This document shows positions 59,695 through 64,000 of a DNA stretch of 64,000 bases, one piece after another. Where the stretch lies: NCBI RefSeq assembly GCF_003725775.1, contig NZ_RJSG01000006.1, forward strand, positions 179,793 to 243,792, given 5' to 3'. Position 1 is the first letter of the stretch; every line of letters starts with the position of its first letter. The DNA comes from Nocardioides marmorisolisilvae. Its GTDB lineage: Bacteria > Actinomycetota > Actinomycetes > Propionibacteriales > Nocardioidaceae. A model generated the notes under the pieces. It was given only the letters and a program-made list of their open reading frames with translations. It did no database searches and was not told the origin of the DNA. The position numbers and the translations under genes were made by a program.

Positions 59695-61887
59695 ATGTCC
59701 CTGCGCTTTCGGGTGAAGCGTGTCATCCGTCGACAGGCGGCGACCGCGTCGGCCAAGCTGCCGGCCGGCGGCCCGCTCTGGTGGCGACGGCTGGTCGAGC
59801 GCGCCCAGGTCGCCGAGGCCCGTCGCCTCATCGCCAGCAAGGACCTCGCTCCGGCCCGCGGGCTCCTGAAGCCGCACGTCGACCGGTCGGCGCCGCTGGC
59901 CCTGGCGGTGCTCGCCGAGCTCGACGAGCGTGCCGGTGACTACACGGCGGCGCTGACGGCCGCTCGCGCCGCGGTGGCCGGCGATGCTGCGAAGGTCCCG
60001 TTCGACGCGCGGCTGGTGCACTACCGGCTGGCGGTCACCCAGGGTGAGCAGGACGAGGTCGCGGCCTCGCTGGCAGCGCTCGTGGACACCCGTCCGCGCC
60101 GGCAGCGTCAGGCGGTCCTCACCTTCGAGGCGCTGCGCAGCGCCACCCCGGCGGACGTGGACCGGTTCCGCGACCACCTGGTGGGCTGGAAGACGTTCCG
60201 CGACACCGAGGAGCTCACCGAGCTCCACGACGAGACCCGCGCGGAGCTGGAGCTGCTCGCCGCCTCCGATGCCGAGCTCGACGCCCTGGTCGCAGCGGTC
60301 GACGACCGCCTGCGTCGCCCCTTGCCGGTGGTCGCCCGCGCCCTGGACCAGCGCCGGGAGTGGGCGCGGCTCGCCGACTACGCCGAGCGCCGCACCGCCA
60401 ACGCGATCGCGATCCCGGTACGCCGCAAGGCAGCGCTGGAGCTGCGCAAGGCCGCGTCCCGCGCCCTGACCGCCGGCTACACCGAGCCGGCCCAGCGCCT
60501 CGCCGCCCAGGCCCTCGCGCGTCACCCCGACGACCGCTTCGCCCAGCAGACCTGGGCCAACGCCGCCGACCAGCTGTTGGTCGTGCGGGAGGGCTGGAAC
60601 GCCCCGACGCCGGCCGCCCGGCCCGCCTACGAGCCGCGGCCGCGTGCCGTGCTCGCGATGCTGGCCCAGTCGCTGCCGTGGATGTCCGGCGGCTACGCGA
60701 CCCGCACTCACGGCATCATGACCGGTCTGGCCAACCACGGCTGGGACGTCGAAGGCGTGACGCGACTCGGCTTCCCGTACGACCGGTGGACGATGCTCGA
60801 CCCGCGACGGGTCGAGGACTTCGACGAGGTCGACGGGATCAAGTACCACCGCGTCCTGGCGCAGACCGCTCCCGGGCCGTACCCGCAGCACCCGTTGGCC
60901 GGCTACGTCGACCGGTACGCGCAGGCCATCGTGCAGCACGCCCGCCGCCACCGGCCCGCGCTGCTCCAGTCCTCCAGCTTCCACGTCAACGGCATGGCCA
61001 CCCGCCAGGCCGCGGCCAAGCTCGGCATCCCGTACGTCTACGAGATGCGCGGGCTGGAGGACCTGATGAAGGTCTCCCGCGACCCGGAGTTCCGCACCAG
61101 CGACCGGCAGCACTTCCTCGACACCGTCGAGCTGGCCTCGTGCATGGGCGCGGAGCGGGTCTTCGTGATCACCGAGGCGCTGCGGCGCGAGATGGCCGAG
61201 CGCGGGGTTCCGGAGGAGAAGCTGGTGGTGCTGCCCAACGGGGTGCACACCAACCTGTTCCAGCCGCGCGAGCGCGACGCCGAGCTGGAGGCCGAGCTCG
61301 GCCTCCAGGGCAAGACCGTCATCGGGTACGCCGGCGGCATGGTCGACTACGAGGGCCTGGAGCTGCTGCTCGAGGCGGTCGCCGAGCTCCGTGAGCGACG
61401 GCGCGGTCCGGACGGCAGCGTCGACTTCCACCTGGTCATCGTGGGCAGCGGCCCGCACCAGCCGGTGGTGCAGGCGACCGCGGAGCGGCTCCGCCTCGGC
61501 GACGTGCTCACCTTCACCGGTCGGGTGCCGCACGAGGAGGTCAGCCGCTACCTCTCGCTGTTCGACATCACGCCGTTCCCGCGGCTGCCGCTCCCGGTCT
61601 GCGAGCTGATCTCACCGATCAAGCCGTTCGAGTCGCTGGCGATGGGCAAGGCCGTGATCGTGTCCTCGGTGGCCGCGCTGACCGAGATCGTCAACGACGA
61701 GGTCACCGGCCTGGTCTTCGAGAAGGGCTCGTCCACGGACCTGGCTCGGGTCATCGAGCGCTACATCGACGACCCGGGTCTGCGGGCAGCGATGGGTGAG
61801 CGGGCGCGTTCCTGGGTCCTGGCCGAGCGCGACTGGAGCAAGCTCGTCGACATCATGAGCGCGGAGTACGAGAAGATCCTCGGCTGA
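59695..61887 (+). CDS. GT4 glycosyltransferase with long helical-repeat N-terminus
   Basis: 730 residues. Residues about 30-300 are helical, Ala/Arg-rich and TPR-like (ALAVLAELDERAGDYTAALTAARAAV is a typical unit: DERAGDYTAALTAARAA). The GT-B part (about 318-730) opens VLAMLAQSLPWMSGGYATRTHGIM and has VIGYAGGMVDYEGLELLLEAV and ISPIKPFESLAMGKAVIVSS at the donor site. Shine-Dalgarno GGAGG is 9-13 bases upstream. It is the last gene of the right arm. Confidence 0.88.
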   Translation: MSLRFRVKRVIRRQAATASAKLPAGGPLWWRRLVERAQVAEARRLIASKDLAPARGLLKPHVDRSAPLALAVLAELDERAGDYTAALTAARAAVAGDAAKVPFDARLVHYRLAVTQGEQDEVAASLAALVDTRPRRQRQAVLTFEALRSATPADVDRFRDHLVGWKTFRDTEELTELHDETRAELELLAASDAELDALVAAVDDRLRRPLPVVARALDQRREWARLADYAERRTANAIAIPVRRKAALELRKAASRALTAGYTEPAQRLAAQALARHPDDRFAQQTWANAADQLLVVREGWNAPTPAARPAYEPRPRAVLAMLAQSLPWMSGGYATRTHGIMTGLANHGWDVEGVTRLGFPYDRWTMLDPRRVEDFDEVDGIKYHRVLAQTAPGPYPQHPLAGYVDRYAQAIVQHARRHRPALLQSSSFHVNGMATRQAAAKLGIPYVYEMRGLEDLMKVSRDPEFRTSDRQHFLDTVELASCMGAERVFVITEALRREMAERGVPEEKLVVLPNGVHTNLFQPRERDAELEAELGLQGKTVIGYAGGMVDYEGLELLLEAVAELRERRRGPDGSVDFHLVIVGSGPHQPVVQATAERLRLGDVLTFTGRVPHEEVSRYLSLFDITPFPRLPLPVCELISPIKPFESLAMGKAVIVSSVAALTEIVNDEVTGLVFEKGSSTDLARVIERYIDDPGLRAAMGERARSWVLAERDWSKLVDIMSAEYEKILG

Positions 61888-62211
61888 TCAGCCCGTCGCG
61901 GCGACGACGGCGCTGACCACGCCGGGCAGAGCTTCCTCGAGCTCGTCCGCGCGCAGCTGCTGGTGCACCTGACCGTCGATCACGACGCGCTCGGTGATGC
62001 CGGCCTCGCGCAGCACCTTGAAGTGGTGGCTGGCGGTGGACTTGCCGATTCCGTCGTACAGGCGGACGCAGGCCACCGGGCCTCCGTCGGCCGACATCCG
62101 CCGGACCATCTCGAGGCGGACCGGGTCGGCCAGCGCAGCGAGCACGTCCTGGACGCTGCCGACCGGGAGCACGGCGGGGAGCTCGTACGTCTCCTGTGAT
62201 CCAACAGACAT
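61888..62211 (-). CDS. ArsR family winged-helix repressor
   Basis: 107 residues. ATG 62211 was chosen because GAGGAGG lies 6 bases upstream; a GTG at 62226 falls before that site. The winged helix covers about residues 18-85 with VLAALADPVRLEMVRRMSA and KSTASHHFKVLREAGI as recognition helix. There is no metal-binding CxC motif in the helix, so it senses something other than arsenite-type metals. It is divergent from the MFS gene with two palindromes between, probably its binding sites. Confidence 0.85.
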   Translation of the reverse strand: MSVGSQETYELPAVLPVGSVQDVLAALADPVRLEMVRRMSADGGPVACVRLYDGIGKSTASHHFKVLREAGITERVVIDGQVHQQLRADELEEALPGVVSAVVAATG

Positions 62212-62246
62212 CCTGCGCCTCCTCACGGATAAGTCAGTTGCGGAAT

Positions 62247-62266
62247 AGTTCGATGATCATCGAACT
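62247..62266. promoter_or_regulatory. Operator 1, perfect 20-bp palindrome AGTTCGATGATCATCGAACT
   Basis: Perfect dyad with no spacer, 35 bp (about 3.3 helix turns) centre to centre from operator 2. It lies between arsR and the MFS gene, upstream of both. Confidence 0.75.
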
Positions 62267-62282
62267 TAGATCTCCTACAGGT

Positions 62283-62300
62283 GTTCGACGTAGATCGAAC
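62283..62300. promoter_or_regulatory. Operator 2, GTTCGA-N6-TCGAAC
   Basis: Shares the 6-bp arms and the 18-bp span of operator 1 (GTTCGA...TCGAAC), with an asymmetric centre. It ends 18 bases before the MFS ATG. Confidence 0.7.
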
Positions 62301-62318
62301 TTACAAGCAGGAGACATC

Positions 62319-63551
62319 ATGAGCAACACCTCGACAGCCGTGAGGATTCCGCAGCAGGACCTGGTCGGCCGTACGCCGCTCGTCGGCTCCTATCCACTGC
62401 TGATCGCCCTGCTCGCCGTGGCCCTCGGCGTCTCCGGGGCGCCCGCCCCGCTGTACGGGATCTACCAGCGCGAGTGGCACCTCGCCCCGCTGACCACGAC
62501 CCTGGTGTTCGCCGTCTACGCGTTCGCCGCGCTCGGGTCGGTCCTGGTCGCCGGCAAGGTCTCGGACAAGGTCGGCCGCAAGCCGCTGCTGGTCGGTGCG
62601 GCCGTCGCGATGATCGTCGGCCTGGCCATCTTCATGACCGCGCACGGTGTCGCCGCGCTGTTCGTGGCCCGGGCGCTGCACGGTGCCGCGGTCGGCACCA
62701 CGGTCGTCGTCGGCAGCGCTGCGCTGCTGGACCTGCGGCCGCACGACGGCGCCCGCACCGGACACCTCACCGGGATCATGTTCAACGTCGGGATCGCGAC
62801 CACCGTGCTGGCGGCCGCGCTGCTGGCGCAGTACGCCCCCGACCCGCTCGTTACCCCGTACGCCGTCATCGGACTGGTGGTGCTGGTCCTGCTGCTCAAC
62901 CTGCTCCTGATGGGTGAGCCGCACCAGGCGCGCAGCCCGGAGCCGATCCGGCTCTCGCGTCCCGGCGTGCCGGCGGACATCAAGCACGACTTCCGGTTCG
63001 CGGTGCTCGGGGTGATGGCGGCCTGGTCGGTCCTCGGCGTCTACCTCTCCCTGTTCCCGACCTTCGCCGGGGTCTCGACCGGCATCCACAGCCTGGTGTT
63101 CGGCGGCTCGGTGGTCGCCGCAATGGCGGGGGCCGCTGCGGTGAGCCAGGCGTTCGGCGGGCGGCTGGTGGCGCGGACCGCGGCCATCACCGGCGACTTC
63201 GCCACGGCCGTGGCGCTGGTGCTGAGCTGGCTGGCGATCAACAGCCACCACGCCTCGCTCGTGGTGGGTGCGGCGGTGCTGATGGGACTGTCCTTCGGGT
63301 TGGCCTTCGGCGGCTCGCTGCGCCACCTGGGCAGCGTCGTCCCGGCCGGGCAGCGCGGCGAGGTGATGTCGGCTTACTACGTGCTGGCCTACAGCGCGAT
63401 GGCCGTGCCCACGATCCTCGCCGGCTGGGCCGCGACCCAGTGGAGCCTGGCGACGATCTTCCCGTGGTTCACCGCGGGCGTGGCGCTGGCCTGCCTCACC
63501 GCCGGCGTCCTCGGGGTGGCCTCGCGTCGTCCGGTCGCGCAGCTCGCGTGA
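62319..63551 (+). CDS. MFS transporter
   Basis: 410 residues, 12 membrane segments. Motif A after helix 2 is GKVSDKVGRKPLLVG. The start at ATG 62319 follows Shine-Dalgarno AGGAG. It is of the drug/H+ antiporter type by length and motif. It is probably repressed by the divergent ArsR at two operators, so it is likely an inducible efflux pump. A hairpin follows the stop. Confidence 0.88.
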   Translation: MSNTSTAVRIPQQDLVGRTPLVGSYPLLIALLAVALGVSGAPAPLYGIYQREWHLAPLTTTLVFAVYAFAALGSVLVAGKVSDKVGRKPLLVGAAVAMIVGLAIFMTAHGVAALFVARALHGAAVGTTVVVGSAALLDLRPHDGARTGHLTGIMFNVGIATTVLAAALLAQYAPDPLVTPYAVIGLVVLVLLLNLLLMGEPHQARSPEPIRLSRPGVPADIKHDFRFAVLGVMAAWSVLGVYLSLFPTFAGVSTGIHSLVFGGSVVAAMAGAAAVSQAFGGRLVARTAAITGDFATAVALVLSWLAINSHHASLVVGAAVLMGLSFGLAFGGSLRHLGSVVPAGQRGEVMSAYYVLAYSAMAVPTILAGWAATQWSLATIFPWFTAGVALACLTAGVLGVASRRPVAQLA

Positions 63552-63558
63552 GCGCTGT

Positions 63559-63582
63559 CCCCGGCGGTGGTTGCCGCCGGGG
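63559..63582 (+). terminator. Hairpin after the MFS gene
   Basis: CCCCGGCGG-N6-CCGCCGGGG, a perfect 9-bp stem starting 8 bases after the stop. No U-tract. It also lies directly before the sirtuin -10 box. Confidence 0.6.
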
Positions 63583-63583
63583 A

Positions 63584-63589
63584 TAGCCT
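63584..63589 (+). promoter_or_regulatory. -10 box TAGCCT, leaderless promoter for the sirtuin gene
   Basis: TAGCCT ends 7 bases before the GTG at 63597. Confidence 0.45.
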
Positions 63590-63596
63590 TCGGCTC

Positions 63597-64000
63597 GTGA
63601 AGGTCGTCGTGCTCACCGGTGCCGGTATCTCGGCGGAGAGCGGTGTCCCGACCTTCCGCGGTCCGGACGGGCTGTGGGAGGGGCACCGCGTCGAGGACGT
63701 CGCCACCCCCGAGGCCTTCGACGCCAACCGGCTGCTGGTGCAGCGGTTCTACGACGCCCGTCGCGCGTCGCTCGCCCGGGTGCAGCCCAACGCCGCGCAC
63801 CTCGCCCTGGCCCGGCTCGAGCAGGTGCTCGGCGAGGACCTCTTCCTGGTCACCCAGAACATCGACGACCTGCACGAGCGCGCGGGCTCGCGGCGGGTGC
63901 ACCACATGCACGGCGAGCTGCTGTCCGCGTGGTGCACCGCGTGCGACCAGCGCACCCACTGGAACCGGACGCTCGCCGACGAGCCTCCGTGCCCGGGCTG
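63597..64000 (+). CDS. SIR2-family NAD-dependent protein deacylase, 3' end outside the window
   Basis: The first 134 residues are visible from a GTG; the gene runs off the right edge. NAD-binding [19 protein letters not shown], then [12 protein letters not shown], catalytic His105 in HMHGEL, and zinc Cys113, Cys116 and Cys132. [10 protein letters not shown] places Tyr52 and Arg55 as the Y-x-x-R motif that marks class III (CobB/SIRT5) enzymes able to remove succinyl or malonyl groups. It removes acyl groups from protein lysines. Confidence 0.9.
   Translation, partial: MKVVVLTGAGISAESGVPTFRGPDGLWEGHRVEDVATPEAFDANRLLVQRFYDARRASLARVQPNAAHLALARLEQVLGEDLFLVTQNIDDLHERAGSRRVHHMHGELLSAWCTACDQRTHWNRTLADEPPCPG

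Overview
The window is about 70% GC, densely packed, with many 4-bp ATGA/GTGA start-stop overlaps, Tat and lipoprotein signals, a deazaflavin (F420)-dependent nitroreductase-family gene, a mycobacterial-type menB and a recC-recB-recD operon. This points to a high-GC actinobacterium, most likely of the Nocardioidaceae (Nocardioides-like). The assignment rests on gene content and base composition only. I see no rRNA, tRNA, CRISPR array, intact insertion sequence or prophage.

Layout. 1-4.4 kb: envelope genes, namely a partial polytopic membrane protein, a Cys-repeat lipoprotein, a small membrane-anchored protein and a DUF4012 protein. 4.4-9.0 kb: a tightly coupled catabolic operon of ACAD10/11-type acyl-CoA dehydrogenase, SDR, aminoglycoside-phosphotransferase-fold kinase, histidine phosphatase and a second SDR. 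It resembles the 4-hydroxyacyl-CoA (levulinate, Lva) route. 9-11 kb: a pair of bacterial PH-domain membrane proteins and a 40-residue microprotein. 11.2-17.6 kb: two TetR regulators, each divergent from its likely target (a KstD-like flavoprotein and an MMPL exporter), with clear palindromic operators between them. 17.5-25.8 kb: a secreted S15-type hydrolase, a luciferase-like monooxygenase/FMN reductase pair, a PIN-domain remnant, an M15 peptidase, a BBE-like oxidase, an acyl-CoA dehydrogenase and ThpR. 26.1-31.4 kb: one 1777-residue secreted protein with three Ig-like modules and 14 propeller-type repeats, closed by a strong hairpin terminator. 31.5-43.4 kb: photolyase, an F420-reductase-like Rossmann protein, an ACT protein and RecBCD. 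43.4-47 kb: Ddn-like protein, menB, a MurJ-like flippase and a small secreted protein. 47-61.9 kb: a two-armed surface glycan locus. The left arm has glycosyltransferases, a WecC-type dehydrogenase and a Wzm/Wzt ABC exporter. The right arm has a WecB-type epimerase, three large glycosyltransferases and an OafA-type acyltransferase. 61.9-64 kb: an ArsR regulator divergent from an MFS pump with two palindromic operators, then the start of a sirtuin.

How it works together. The glycan locus encodes UDP-ManNAc and UDP-ManNAcA synthesis, chain assembly, acyl decoration and ABC export, so a ManNAcA-containing wall or capsular polysaccharide is the simplest reading. Three regulator/target pairs (TetR-flavoprotein, TetR-MMPL, ArsR-MFS) have operators readable from the sequence. 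At least twelve genes carry a TANNNT -10 box ending 6-7 bases before the start codon, the mark of leaderless transcription. A 19-bp dispersed repeat (GGTTGAGCCNGTCGAAACC-like) occurs three times, twice inside genes.
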